A DNA stretch of 64,000 nucleotides from Pseudomonas trivialis (GCF_001439805.1 NZ_JYLK01000005.1:186001-250000), one strand, 5' to 3'; counted from the first letter of the stretch, positions 47,516 through 56,416 are shown. Notes: generated by a model not told the origin, from the sequence alone. A program made the numbers and translations.

Positions 47516-47662
47516 CTCAGCTTCACTCATGAGCTCAAGTGTCGATACCCGCCGGTCCCGGTGCTTAACGAGATCCGGCATAGAAGCCGGGTGCCGACGT
47601 TAGAGCAAGCCGAGGAGGGTGGATGTAGGACGGAACTGCGAAACAAGGGGGACTTGGATGAA
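47516..47662. other. Gene-free decayed stretch between toxin remnant and nhaA
   Basis: No supported gene. A minus-strand frame (47357-47581) encodes a 74-residue string starting MPDLVKHRDRRV, but it overlaps the toxin remnant in another phase and has no recognisable domain. The region probably contains decayed remains of the lost toxin locus. Confidence 0.4.
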
Positions 47663-47688
47663 GCAGGAGCCGGCTCACCGGCTCCTGC
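47663..47688 (-). terminator. 11-bp hairpin after nhaA
   Basis: GCAGGAGCCGG and CCGGCTCCTGC form a perfect 11-bp stem with a CTCA loop, 7 bases beyond the nhaA stop. The minus-strand tail is TTCATCC, only modestly U-rich. Best read as the nhaA terminator. Confidence 0.65.
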
Positions 47689-47694
47689 TAAAAG

Positions 47695-48870
47695 TCAGGC
47701 CTTTTTGCGACTTGCCACCGCCGTCACCCCATAACCAATACACGCCGCGAGTATCGACCCGGTGAGGATCCCCATTCGATCCTCCCCGGCAAACTCGCTG
47801 GCGCCCGGCACAAACGCCAGCGAGCCGACGAAGAGGCTCATGGTGAACCCGATACCGCACAGGATCGCCACGCCGAACACCTGCCCCCAGTTGGCACCGG
47901 CGGGCAGGGCGGCGAGGCCGGTCTTGATGGACAGCCATGTGAGGCCGAACACGCCAATGGTCTTGCCGATCAGCAAGCCGGCTGCGATACCCATGGGCAC
48001 GTGGTGGGTGAAGCTGTCCAGGGTGACGCCGGTGAGGGAAACCCCGGCATTGGCGAAGGCGAACAGCGGCAGGATGGCATAGGCCACCCACGGATGCAGC
48101 GCGTGCTCCAGGCTCAGCAGCGGTGAAGTTTCGGCGTTTTTGGTGCGCAACGGAATACAGAACGCCAGCGTTACCCCGGCGAGGGTGGCGTGCACCCCGC
48201 TCTTGAGCACGCAGATCCACAGAATCAGACCGATGATCAGGTACGGCCCAAGCTTGACCACGCCCAGCCGATTCATCGCGATCAGGGCCACGAGGCAGGC
48301 GGCCGCACCGGCCAGCGCAACACTGGACAGCTCGGCCGAGTAGAACAATGCAATGACGATGATCGCCCCCAGGTCATCGATGATGGCCAGGGTCATCAGG
48401 AACAGTTTCAGCGACACCGGCACGCGCTTGCCCAGCAGCGCCAGCACGCCCAATGCAAAGGCAATGTCGGTGGCCATCGGAATCGCCCAGCCGGAAAGCG
48501 CGGCGGGGTAGTCCTTGTTGATCGCCCAGTAGATCAGCGCCGGCACCACCATGCCGCCAATGGCGGCGGCACCCGGTAGCACCACCTGGGACGGTTTGGA
48601 CAGGTGGCCTTCAAGCAGTTCGCGCTTGACCTCCAGCCCGATCAGCAGGAAGAACAGTGCCATCAGGCCGTCGTTGATCCACAACAGGGCCGGTTTGGCG
48701 ATTTTCAGCGCGCCGATCTGCGCCACCACCGGCACATCGAGAAACGCGCCGTACAGGTGCGACAACGGTGAGTTGTTGATGATCAGCGCCAAGGCGGCGG
48801 CCGCGATCAGCAGCAGGCCACTGGCGGCTTCCAGCTGGAAAAAACGGGTAAACGAGCTACGCAGAGGCAA
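47695..48870 (-). CDS. nhaA: Na+/H+ antiporter NhaA
   Basis: Encodes 391 residues with about 12 membrane segments. The Asp pair in [15 protein letters not shown] corresponds to the sodium/proton-binding aspartates of E. coli NhaA, and [17 protein letters not shown] is the conserved helix IV. It exports sodium in exchange for protons at alkaline pH. Length is typical. It is divergent from the PLP enzyme gene across 216 bases. Confidence 0.95.
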   Translation of the reverse strand: MPLRSSFTRFFQLEAASGLLLIAAAALALIINNSPLSHLYGAFLDVPVVAQIGALKIAKPALLWINDGLMALFFLLIGLEVKRELLEGHLSKPSQVVLPGAAAIGGMVVPALIYWAINKDYPAALSGWAIPMATDIAFALGVLALLGKRVPVSLKLFLMTLAIIDDLGAIIVIALFYSAELSSVALAGAAACLVALIAMNRLGVVKLGPYLIIGLILWICVLKSGVHATLAGVTLAFCIPLRTKNAETSPLLSLEHALHPWVAYAILPLFAFANAGVSLTGVTLDSFTHHVPMGIAAGLLIGKTIGVFGLTWLSIKTGLAALPAGANWGQVFGVAILCGIGFTMSLFVGSLAFVPGASEFAGEDRMGILTGSILAACIGYGVTAVASRKKA

Positions 48871-49086
48871 GGGATGCTCTCCAATCCAGAGTCAATAGGC
48901 GGCTACCCTAACCCGTACCGTTAGTTGTTAAAACAAAAGTTATATTCTTATTTGTTATAAGGGGAGGGCTGAGTCAGGGTTGCAGCTGAGCCTAGCAATT
49001 GTGTGTCCAATTGAGTCGTCACTGTATCTGTGTGATGCGTAGGAAACCCCCTAATATCCTGGTTGAAATCCTTTGAGAACCTCCTG
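48871..49086. promoter_or_regulatory. AT-rich divergent region between nhaA and the PLP enzyme gene
   Basis: The centre (48924-48960) is strikingly AT-rich with imperfect symmetry: TTAGTTGTTAAAACAAAAG and CTTATTTGTTATAAGG. It must hold both promoters and may hold an operator. No coding region is seen. Confidence 0.45.
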
Positions 49087-50181
49087 ATGAGCGACCACCG
49101 TACCTGGGCCCGCGAAGCCATTCGCATCATTGAAGCGGACTTCCAGCGCAGCGCCGACACGCACCTGATCCCTTTGCCATTGCCGGGCTTGCCAGGTATC
49201 GAGTTGTACTTCAAGGATGAGTCCAGCCACCCCACCGGCAGCCTCAAGCACCGGCTGGCGCGGTCACTGTTTCTGTATGCGCTGTGCAACGGCTGGCTCA
49301 AACCCGGCGCACCGGTGATCGAGGCGTCCAGCGGGTCGACGGCGGTGTCGGAGGCCTATTTTGCGCGCCTGCTCGGGCTGCCGTTTATTGCGGTGATGCC
49401 GAGCACCACGTCGCGGGAAAAGATTGCCCAAATTGCCTTCTATGGTGGTCAGAGCCACCTGGTCGATGATCCGATGCAGATCTATACCGAGTCCGAACGG
49501 CTGGCGCAGGAAAGCGGCGGGCACTTCATGGATCAATTCACGTTCGCCGAGCGGGCCACCGACTGGCGTGCCAACAACAACATCGCCGAATCGATCTTCC
49601 AGCAGATGCGCTTTGAGCAGCACCCGGAGCCGAGCTGGCTGATTTCCAGCCCCGGCACCGGGGGCACCACCGCGACGCTGGGGCGTTACGTGCGTTATCG
49701 CCAGCATTGCACCCGCGTGTTGTGCGCCGATGCCGAGCGTTCGGTGTTCTTCGACTATTACCTGAACGGCGATGCCGGCTTGCGGCTGGACTGCGGTTCG
49801 CGGATCGAAGGCATTGGTCGGCCACGGGTCGAGGCGTCGTTTCTGCCCAAGGTGATTGATGCGATGGTCAAGGTGCCGGACGCGCTGTCGTTGGCGGCCA
49901 TGCACTACCTGGCGGGGCGGCTGGGACGCCGGGTAGGCGGGTCCAGCGGGACCAACCTGATTGGCGCACTGATGGCCGCGCAGCAGATGAAAGCGGCGGG
50001 GGAGTCGGGCTCGATCGTGGCTATTTTGTGTGATGGTGGGGAGCGTTATGCCACAACTTATTATGACGAGACCTGGCTGGCGGCCCAGGGGTACGCCCTG
50101 GAAGGTCTGATCGCGAGTGTGGCGGCGAGTGTTGAACAGGGCGAGCCGTTACCGGACAGCATCCGGCGCGCCAATATCTGA
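49087..50181 (+). CDS. PLP-dependent cysteine synthase family enzyme (Cds1-like)
   Basis: Encodes 364 residues of a fold-type II PLP enzyme. The Schiff-base lysine is Lys54 in [10 protein letters not shown], the substrate loop is [15 protein letters not shown], and the phosphate-binding loop is [14 protein letters not shown]. Family members related to Cds1 break down L-cysteine to pyruvate, ammonia and hydrogen sulfide rather than make it; which reaction applies here cannot be settled from sequence. The start [12 protein letters not shown] at 49087 is used. Confidence 0.85.
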   Translation: MSDHRTWAREAIRIIEADFQRSADTHLIPLPLPGLPGIELYFKDESSHPTGSLKHRLARSLFLYALCNGWLKPGAPVIEASSGSTAVSEAYFARLLGLPFIAVMPSTTSREKIAQIAFYGGQSHLVDDPMQIYTESERLAQESGGHFMDQFTFAERATDWRANNNIAESIFQQMRFEQHPEPSWLISSPGTGGTTATLGRYVRYRQHCTRVLCADAERSVFFDYYLNGDAGLRLDCGSRIEGIGRPRVEASFLPKVIDAMVKVPDALSLAAMHYLAGRLGRRVGGSSGTNLIGALMAAQQMKAAGESGSIVAILCDGGERYATTYYDETWLAAQGYALEGLIASVAASVEQGEPLPDSIRRANI

Positions 50182-50216
50182 CACCACCCCCACACTCTGC
50201 GCAGGCAACTGCATCC

Positions 50217-50371
50217 CTGTGGCGAGCAGGCTTGCCCTGCGTTGGGGTGCGAAGCGCCCCCAATCAAGGAAAGTGCGGTGTACCTGATACTGCTCAGAGC
50301 CTGGTTCTGGGGCTGCTTCGCACCCCAACGCGGGGCAAGCCCGCTCGCCACAGCAAGCCTGCTTGCTACAG
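50217..50371. repeat. Long inverted repeat, family B
   Basis: CTGTGGCGAGCAGGCTTGCCCTGCGTTGGGGTGCGAAGC on the left is mirrored by GCTTCGCACCCCAACGCGGGGCAAGCCCGCTCGCCACAG on the right, followed by an extra partial copy (AGCAAGCCTGCTTGCTACAG). The arms are much longer than family A REPs. It lies between two convergent genes and could work as a transcription barrier. Confidence 0.85.
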
Positions 50372-50379
50372 CAATACAA

Positions 50380-51993
50380 TCAGGCCTCGATACCCAACAT
50401 ATCCCGTGCCAGCGCCTCGGCGATCCGAATCCCGTCAACGCCCGCCGACAGGATGCCACCGGCATAACCGGCACCTTCGCCGGCCGGGAACAGGCCTTTC
50501 ACATTCATGCTTTGCAGCGAATCGTCACGGGTGATGCGCAGTGGCGAAGAGGTGCGCGTTTCGATCCCGGTCAGCACGGCATCGTGCAGTGAGTAGCCCT
50601 TGATCTGCTTTTCAAACGCCGGCAATGCTTCGCGAATGGCCTCGATGGCAAACTCAGGCAGGGCCAAGGCCAGGTCGCCGAGTGACACGCCAGGTTTGTA
50701 GGACGGCTCCACGCTGCCGATGGCGGTGGACGGTCTGCCCGCGATGAAGTCGCCCACCAGTTGCGCCGGTGCTTCGTAGTTGCTGCCGCCGAGCACATAG
50801 GCATGGGACTCCAGGCGCTCCTGCAGCTCGATGCCCGCCAACGGACCACCCGGGTAATCCACGTCCGGCGTGATACCGACCACGATGCCGGAGTTGGCAT
50901 TGCGCTCGTTACGCGAGTATTGGCTCATGCCGTTGGTAACCACGCGATTGGGCTCGGAGGTCGCCGCAACCACCGTGCCCCCTGGGCACATGCAGAAGCT
51001 GTAGACCGAACGGCCATTTTTGGCGTGGTACACCAGCTTGTAGTCGGCGGCGCCGAGTTTCGGGTGCCCGGCGTACTTGCCCAGGCGCGCGGCATCGATC
51101 AGTGATTGCGGGTGTTCGATTCGAAAGCCCACCGAGAACGGCTTGGCTTCCATGTACACGCCACGACCATGCAGCATACGGAAGGTGTCGCGGGCGCTGT
51201 GGCCCAGGGCGAGGATCACATGCCGGGAGAGGAGCTGCTCGCCGCCGTCGATGACCACGCCGTGCAACTGGCCGTCCTCGATCAGCACGTCAGTCACGCG
51301 CTGCTCGAAACGCACTTCACCGCCCAGCGCGATGATCTGCTGGCGCATGTTTTCCACCACGCCGGTCAGGCGAAAGGTGCCGATGTGCGGTTTGCTGACA
51401 TAGAGAATTTCTTCCGGCGCACCAGCCTTGACGAACTCGTGCAAAACCTTGCGGCCGAGGAATTTCGGGTCCTTGATCTGGCTGTAGAGCTTGCCGTCGG
51501 AAAAGGTCCCGGCACCGCCTTCGCCAAACTGCACGTTGGATTCAGGGTTGAGCACGTTTTTGCGCCACAGGCCCCAGGTGTCCTTGGTGCGCTGGCGCAC
51601 TTCCTTGCCGCGTTCGAGGATGATCGGTTTGAAACCCATCTGTGCCAGCAACAGCCCGGCAAAGATGCCGCACGGGCCAAAGCCGACCACCACCGGCCGC
51701 TCGGTCAAACCCTGCGGGGCCTGGCCCACCACCTTGTAGTTGACGTCCGGTGCCGGGTTGACGTTGCGGTCATCGGCAAACTTGAGCAGCAGGGCGGCTT
51801 CGCCCACCACGTTCAGGTCGATGGTGTAGATGAAGCACAGCTCCGAGGTTTTCTTGCGGGCGTCGTAGCTGCGCTTGAACAGGGTGAAATCGAGCAGGTC
51901 ATCACTGGCGATCCCCAGGCGCTGCACGATGGCGGGCCGCAGGTCTTCTTCGGGATGGTCGATGGGCAGCTTGAGTTCGGTGATTCGTAACAT
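50380..51993 (-). CDS. FAD-dependent dehydrogenase, COG2509 family
   Basis: Encodes 537 residues. A ferredoxin-like N-terminal region (about 1-95) precedes the dinucleotide motif VVGFGPCGIFAGLLLAQMG. FGEGGAGTFSDGKLYSQI, ALGHSARDTFRML and CPGGTVVAATSEP are family hallmarks, and the end GEGAGYAGGILSAGVDGIRIAEAL is the second FAD contact. Substrate unknown. Conserved in many bacteria as a single-copy flavoprotein. Confidence 0.88.
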   Translation of the reverse strand: MLRITELKLPIDHPEEDLRPAIVQRLGIASDDLLDFTLFKRSYDARKKTSELCFIYTIDLNVVGEAALLLKFADDRNVNPAPDVNYKVVGQAPQGLTERPVVVGFGPCGIFAGLLLAQMGFKPIILERGKEVRQRTKDTWGLWRKNVLNPESNVQFGEGGAGTFSDGKLYSQIKDPKFLGRKVLHEFVKAGAPEEILYVSKPHIGTFRLTGVVENMRQQIIALGGEVRFEQRVTDVLIEDGQLHGVVIDGGEQLLSRHVILALGHSARDTFRMLHGRGVYMEAKPFSVGFRIEHPQSLIDAARLGKYAGHPKLGAADYKLVYHAKNGRSVYSFCMCPGGTVVAATSEPNRVVTNGMSQYSRNERNANSGIVVGITPDVDYPGGPLAGIELQERLESHAYVLGGSNYEAPAQLVGDFIAGRPSTAIGSVEPSYKPGVSLGDLALALPEFAIEAIREALPAFEKQIKGYSLHDAVLTGIETRTSSPLRITRDDSLQSMNVKGLFPAGEGAGYAGGILSAGVDGIRIAEALARDMLGIEA

Positions 51994-52099
51994 GACAGGA
52001 TCCGGTAGGCGGCGGGCAAACAGGCCGGCTGTTTTGCAAACCGGCGATTATAAGCCCCAACCACGGTGTCCCGTCATGCTAAAACAGCGCAGGCACCCA

Positions 52100-52771
52100 T
52101 CAGTCGTCCCGCGAACCACCGAAAGCGGCGCAGCCACGCTGGACTTGACCGTTGATCCGCAATTCGGCGGTCATGTGTTGCAGGCTGCCGCTGACCGGGT
52201 CGACGCAGCGTTGCGGGGCCACCCACAGTTCGATGTGCTGGTTGTTGGCCTCGGTCATCAGGTTGAAACGGCCATCGCCCAGTTGCTCTTCAACATAGGG
52301 CACCGGCAGCGGCGGCTGGCCTTCGCGTTCCAGCACCATGCCCTTGGCGGTAACGTTGAGTGCCCACGCCGGCTTGTGGCCATTGGCGCGCAGGATCATG
52401 CGCTTGAAGTCGGGGTCATCGCAGGCCGAGGTCGAGCGCTCGACGCGGTACAGCTGCTGCAGTTCGACCTCGCCCTGGGTGCCGGTGGCCACCCCGGAAA
52501 ACTTGCCGCGCAGGTCGGCAAACAGCGCGCCTTGCTGGCCGGCGAGGGACGCGGCCTCCTGCAGGATGCTGGTGCCGCCGGTGTCCTTGACCACGTAGTT
52601 ACGCTGGTCGCGACATGGCTGGAACAACAGCTTGCCGCCCACTGCCGTGAGTTCACCTTGCATGCGGGTCAGCCCGACGGTGGACGGTTTCGCAGGCTCG
52701 CTCTCGAACATCTGGCAGGCGGCGAACAGGGGGAGCAAGGCACACAAAGCAAAGGTACGGGCGGCACGCAT
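52100..52771 (-). CDS. COG3650-type lipoprotein, function unknown
   Basis: Encodes 223 residues. A signal sequence ends in LFAAC (Cys19), so it is lipid-anchored. A first domain (MQGELTAVGGKLLFQPCRDQRNYVVKD) has the small OB-like pattern of COG3650, and a second contains YVEEQLGDGRFNLMTEANN and RCVDPVSGSLQHMTAELRING. GGAG precedes the ATG at 52771. Confidence 0.8.
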   Translation of the reverse strand: MRAARTFALCALLPLFAACQMFESEPAKPSTVGLTRMQGELTAVGGKLLFQPCRDQRNYVVKDTGGTSILQEAASLAGQQGALFADLRGKFSGVATGTQGEVELQQLYRVERSTSACDDPDFKRMILRANGHKPAWALNVTAKGMVLEREGQPPLPVPYVEEQLGDGRFNLMTEANNQHIELWVAPQRCVDPVSGSLQHMTAELRINGQVQRGCAAFGGSRDD

Positions 52772-52803
52772 TTTCGGGTCTCCTGACAAGTGCCGCCACG
52801 TTA

Positions 52804-53118
52804 CGCAGACTGACCCTGCACCACAAGCCCGATGCCGAGCTTCAGGTGTGTCTTGCCGACTTTGAATTCAACCTGCGAGTCGGGCTGATCGAGTTGACAC
52901 GCAGGCCCGCCTACCTCGAGCAGTACGGCGAACCGTAGACCCCGGCGGAACTGGCTGACGGACGATTGCGCTGGCTCCTGCGTGATTATCAGACGCGGAG
53001 CATGCCGATGTACCTGGTTCATCCCCGCCAGGGCGGCTTGCCAAGGCGCACTCAGGTATTGGCCGATTATCTGGTGGAGTGGTTCAGGCGCGGCGGCGAG
53101 GCGGTGAATCGCCTTTAA
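52804..53118 (+). pseudogene. LysR-family regulator remnant (C-terminal fragment)
   Basis: One continuous phase, broken by an in-frame TAG at 52939-52941, encodes DFEFNLRVG, then RRPAYLEQYGEP, stop, TPAELADGRLRWLLRDY and finally MYLVHPRQGGLPRRTQVLADYLVEWF, ending at the TAA of 53116-53118. These match the second half of a LysR substrate-binding domain (the ASPAYLxxxGxP and piyaVyP motifs). The DNA-binding half is missing. It ends inside the last bases of the convergent DoxX gene, so the latter's arrival may have truncated it. Confidence 0.75.
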
Positions 53119-53600
53119 CGGCAGCGACGGGTGATCAAGTGGTCGATGGAAAGCCAGCCCGGCCCCTTGGCGACCAGCAGCAACAACAGTGCGATCCAGG
53201 TGCCGTGTGTGGGGTAGGCGTCGGGGTAGACGAACAGTTGAATGGTCAGTGTCATGCCGATCAGCGCCAGGGCCGAAAGGCGCGTGGCGAACCCTATCAG
53301 GATCAGTGCCGGGAAGAGATGCTCGGCGAACGCCGCCATATGGGCGGCCACTTCCGGCGACAGCAGAGGCACCGCATATTCACTGCGAAACAGCGGCACG
53401 GTCGACGCGGCGAGTTTGGGCGTGCCCAGTTCAAAGGTGCCGCTGATCAGGTCCACGGCAAAGCCTTCAACCTTGGTTTGCCCGGACTTCCAGAACACCG
53501 CCGCTATCGAGAAACGCGCGAGGAACGCGATCAGGCTGTAGGGGATGTGTTCGAACAGGGCAATGGCGCGCTTTATCGGGCAGGGTGCAGGCGTGTTCAT
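53115..53600 (-). CDS. DoxX-family membrane protein of the bufferin-like operon
   Basis: Encodes 161 residues with four membrane segments: SLIAFLARFSIAAVFWKSGQTKVEGF, AAFAEHLFPALILIGFATRL, ALALIGMTLTIQLFV and WIALLLLLVAKGPG. DoxX proteins are quinone-interacting or redox membrane subunits. It is the last gene of a four-gene operon and overlaps the DUF2063 gene by 4 bases. In bufferin clusters a DoxX gene is a frequent companion, possibly linked to oxidation during modification; that role is inference. Confidence 0.88.
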   Translation of the reverse strand: MNTPAPCPIKRAIALFEHIPYSLIAFLARFSIAAVFWKSGQTKVEGFAVDLISGTFELGTPKLAASTVPLFRSEYAVPLLSPEVAAHMAAFAEHLFPALILIGFATRLSALALIGMTLTIQLFVYPDAYPTHGTWIALLLLLVAKGPGWLSIDHLITRRCR

Positions 53601-54352
53601 GGCGATACCTTCTGGTCCAGGTCAGTGATGGCGCCGAGGCTGATCAACAGCCCGAGGCATTGATGCAGGTCGAATTCGCTTGAGGCTTGGAGGGCATGCT
53701 CCAAGGCCGTTTCAAGCGCCTTGCCTCGGCGCAGGCTGTTGATAAACGCCACCGAGCCGCTGTCGATACTGAAGACCTTGACCGCCAGCCCGTGGCGCAG
53801 CACGAGTGCGCTTTGCGCCTGCCACGGGTTTACGCTGGCGATGGCGCCCTCGGTCTGGTGGGCGGCCCATATCGTCACGGCTGCGTAGGGCGAGTGCAGC
53901 GTGGCGACGCACGGGTGCAGTTGCAGGCGCGACTGGCCGTTGAGTTGCGCAAGCATGCGCGATTGATCCAGGGGCGGGATGTCCGCTGCGTGATAGGCGC
54001 GCACGCGCAGGCGCTCAAGTCTTGCGACGTCCGCCAGATAGGGCACGCTTTGGGCCGGCTCAAATGCCTGGATAAAATCGGCCAGCGTGCCGCCGTACTC
54101 GCTGATCAAGGGGCTGCCGGGCGGGCATGTCTGCACGTAGAGGCCGGCCATGGCGCGGAAGAATTCATCGCCCACCAACTGCCGCGTCACTGGGTAACTG
54201 GTCGCCAGCGCATTGATCAACGAGCTGTGCACATTATTGCGATACACCGCAAAACGGCTGGCCGGGTCGGCGCCGTTGCTGCTGAACACGCCCTCGGGGC
54301 AACCCGGTTCGTGGGCGAGCAGGGCGGCGCAAAACGCGTGCTGGGTACTCAT
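53597..54352 (-). CDS. bufC: DUF2063 partner protein (BufC-like)
   Basis: Encodes 251 residues. The N-terminal domain shows the DUF2063 pattern RFAVYRNNVHSSLINALATSYPVTRQLVGDEFF and AGLYVQTCPPGSPLISEYGGTLADF. In bufferin clusters this protein presents the precursor peptide to the DUF692 enzyme. Overlaps at both ends (ATGA with the DUF692 gene and the DoxX gene) imply tight translational coupling and a shared complex. The C-terminal half is more variable. Confidence 0.9.
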   Translation of the reverse strand: MSTQHAFCAALLAHEPGCPEGVFSSNGADPASRFAVYRNNVHSSLINALATSYPVTRQLVGDEFFRAMAGLYVQTCPPGSPLISEYGGTLADFIQAFEPAQSVPYLADVARLERLRVRAYHAADIPPLDQSRMLAQLNGQSRLQLHPCVATLHSPYAAVTIWAAHQTEGAIASVNPWQAQSALVLRHGLAVKVFSIDSGSVAFINSLRRGKALETALEHALQASSEFDLHQCLGLLISLGAITDLDQKVSP

Positions 54353-55227
54353 GCCGTCACCTGCGATAAAAGCCGTTCGGCCTGCTGCGCCTCGGCCTGC
54401 AGTACGTTGAAGGCCGGCACCTGGTTATCGCGCTCGATCAACGTGGCGACCGGGCCCGTGCGTACCAGCACTTGCTCGTATAACTGCCACACTGCGTTGT
54501 CGATGGGTGCGCCGTGATCATCGATCAGCAGCCGGTCGCCCAGGCTGTCAGTGTCTTCGGCAAAACCGGCCAGATGAATCTCGCCCACCGCCTGCAGGGG
54601 CAAAGCGTCGATATAAGCCACTGGGTCGCGCTGGTGGTTGATGCAGGACACGTAGACATTGTTGACGTCCAGCAGCAGGCCGCAGCCGGTGCGGCGGACG
54701 ACCTCGCTGATGAAGTCGGGCTCGTCCAGGGTGGCGCGTTGGAACAGCAGGTAGGTCGACGGGTTTTCCAGCAGCATTGGCCGCTTGAGCGTGCTTTGTA
54801 CCTGATCGATATGCGCACACACCCTGTTGAGGGTGGTGGCGTCGTAGGTCAGGGGCAGCAAATCGTTGAGGAACACCGGGCCATGGCTGGACCAGGCCAG
54901 GTGTTCGGAAAAGGACTGGGGCTGATAGCGTTCGATCAGCGTGGCCAGGCGGGCCAGGTGCTCGCAATCGAGCGGGCCTTCGCCGCCGATGGACAGGCTT
55001 ACCCCATGCAGCGACAGCGGATATTGTTCGCGAATCAAGCCCAGGTAATGATGAAACGGTCCGCCGGCCACCATGTAGTTTTCGGCATGCACTTCAAAAA
55101 AACCGATGTCAGGGCGGGTTTCGAGCACTTCAATGAAGTGCTCGCTTTTCAGTCCCAGCCCGGCCCGCAAAGGCAAGCCGGGCACCTGAGCCGGTGAGAC
55201 CGTGTGGTGGGGTAAATGCGTCATCAT
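54349..55227 (-). CDS. bufB: DUF692 multinuclear iron oxidase (BufB-like MNIO)
   Basis: Encodes 292 residues of the DUF692 TIM barrel. Putative iron ligands are visible in order: HAENYM, SLHGVSLSIGG, SEHLAWS, LENPSTYL, LLDVNNVYVS, EIHLAGF and LIERDNQVP. MNIO enzymes use two or three irons to rebuild cysteine residues; the bufferin enzyme turns core cysteines of a DUF2282 peptide into thiooxazoles. It starts 21 bases after the precursor stop. Two adjacent ATG codons (55227, 55224) are possible starts. Confidence 0.93.
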   Translation of the reverse strand: MMTHLPHHTVSPAQVPGLPLRAGLGLKSEHFIEVLETRPDIGFFEVHAENYMVAGGPFHHYLGLIREQYPLSLHGVSLSIGGEGPLDCEHLARLATLIERYQPQSFSEHLAWSSHGPVFLNDLLPLTYDATTLNRVCAHIDQVQSTLKRPMLLENPSTYLLFQRATLDEPDFISEVVRRTGCGLLLDVNNVYVSCINHQRDPVAYIDALPLQAVGEIHLAGFAEDTDSLGDRLLIDDHGAPIDNAVWQLYEQVLVRTGPVATLIERDNQVPAFNVLQAEAQQAERLLSQVTA

Positions 55228-55248
55228 CGGCCCTCGGGTTGGCGGGGA

Positions 55249-55533
55249 TCAGGACTTGGCGGTGAACGCCTTTTCCTGGCCGAAGCCGGTTGGCGAGGTG
55301 GTGCTGGGGATCTGGCCGCAGGTGCCGGCCGGGACCAGTTTCCAGGCGTTGGCCTGGTCCTTGGTTTTGGAGGTGCCGGCGCAGGTTGTGCCGGCGCCCG
55401 CGCTGCAATCGTTCTTGCCGGCTTCTGCGACGCCGAAGCATTTCTGCATGTCATCGGCGGCAAAGGCAGGGGCAGTGAGGGCGGACAGGCTCAGAGCCAG
55501 TACCAGGGAGGTGGCAGACAATTTTGTGGTCAT
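55249..55533 (-). CDS. bufA: DUF2282 bufferin-like RiPP precursor
   Basis: Encodes 94 residues. A Sec-type signal ([19 protein letters not shown], ending PAFA at 22-25) leads into a core with four cysteines: Cys32 (MQKCFG), Cys43 (KNDCSAG), Cys51 (TTCAGT) and Cys72 (GTCGQI). The [16 protein letters not shown] block, the CAGTS block and the [11 protein letters not shown] block are DUF2282 hallmarks. Known bufferins are exported, modified on cysteines and bind copper. GGAGA precedes the ATG. Its position, first of bufA-bufB-bufC-doxX, strongly supports the call. Confidence 0.92.
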   Translation of the reverse strand: MTTKLSATSLVLALSLSALTAPAFAADDMQKCFGVAEAGKNDCSAGAGTTCAGTSKTKDQANAWKLVPAGTCGQIPSTTSPTGFGQEKAFTAKS

Positions 55534-55654
55534 GGTGTGTCTCCAGCAGTGGGTTGAAGTAGCAGGCTCGATTGCCTGCCTGCACCACTAGAGGCGGCAG
55601 GACGATATTCATTACAAGGGCATTCAAAAAAACTGGCTGTTGCCCAAAACCAAT

Positions 55655-55681
55655 GTGGGAGGGAGCAAAGCTCCCTCCCAC
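55655..55681. terminator. Short REP-like hairpin between liv and buf operons
   Basis: GTGGGAGGGAGC and GCTCCCTCCCAC form a perfect 12-bp stem with AAA loop. It keeps the GTGGGAG start of family A REPs in a minimal hairpin and lies just beyond livF. The minus-strand tail ATTGGTTTT gives some U-richness, so it probably ends the liv operon. Confidence 0.65.
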
Positions 55682-55713
55682 CGTTCAGAACCGGTTTCGC
55701 CAGCGAATGCGGG

Positions 55714-56415
55714 CTAGCCGCCCAGGTAGGCCTCACGCACTTTCGGATCAGTGAGCAACTGTTCACCCGTGCCCTGCATCACCACCCGGCCGTTTTCCAG
55801 CACGTAGGCGCGGTCGGCGATTTTCAGCGCCTGGTTGGCGTTCTGCTCCACCAGAAACACCGTTACCCCGTCCTTGCGCAGCTGTTCGATGATGTCGAAG
55901 ATCTGCTGGATGATGATCGGCGCCAGTCCCAGGGAGGGTTCGTCCAGCAGCAACAGTTTTGGCTTGCTCATCAGTGCCCGCCCGATGGCGAGCATTTGCT
56001 GCTCGCCGCCGGACATGGTGCCGCCACGCTGGCTGAAGCGCTCCTTGAGCCGCGGGAACAGCTGCAGCACCTTGTCCATCTGTTCCTGGTAGTCGCCCTT
56101 GTCGGTGAAGAACCCGCCCATGGCCAGGTTCTCTTCGACGGTCAGGCGTGAGAACACGCGACGGCCCTCGGGCACCACCGCGATGCTCTTGCGCATGATG
56201 TGCGACGATTCCTGACCCACCAGCTCTTCACCCAGGTAGCGGATGCTGCCGCTGTGGGCCTGGGGCGATCCGCACAGGGTCATCAGCAGGGTCGACTTGC
56301 CGGCACCGTTGGCGCCGATCAGCGTGACGATTTCACCCTGGCGCACTTCCACGTTGACGCTGTGCAGGGCCTGGATCTTGCCGTAGAAAGTGGAAACGTT
56401 TTCGAATTGCAGCAT
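55714..56415 (-). CDS. livF: Branched-chain amino acid ABC transporter ATPase LivF/BraG
   Basis: Encodes 233 residues. Walker A is GANGAGKST, signature MSGGEQQM, Walker B LLLLDEPSLGLAP. The LivF end (VMQGTGEQLLTDPKVREAYLGG) is present. It is the last gene of braC-livH-livM-livG-livF and is separated by one base from livG. Confidence 0.95.
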   Translation of the reverse strand: MLQFENVSTFYGKIQALHSVNVEVRQGEIVTLIGANGAGKSTLLMTLCGSPQAHSGSIRYLGEELVGQESSHIMRKSIAVVPEGRRVFSRLTVEENLAMGGFFTDKGDYQEQMDKVLQLFPRLKERFSQRGGTMSGGEQQMLAIGRALMSKPKLLLLDEPSLGLAPIIIQQIFDIIEQLRKDGVTVFLVEQNANQALKIADRAYVLENGRVVMQGTGEQLLTDPKVREAYLGG

Positions 56416-56416
56416 T

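Noticed and set aside
47357..47581. 74-codon minus-strand frame starting MPDLVKHRDRRV as a gene
   Set aside because: It overlaps both the toxin remnant and the immunity gene start in a different phase and has no supporting motif or ribosome binding site.
53115..55533. Methanobactin cluster
   Set aside because: It has a DUF692 enzyme, but the precursor is a DUF2282 protein with a Sec signal and the partner is DUF2063, not MbnC; it fits the bufferin type.
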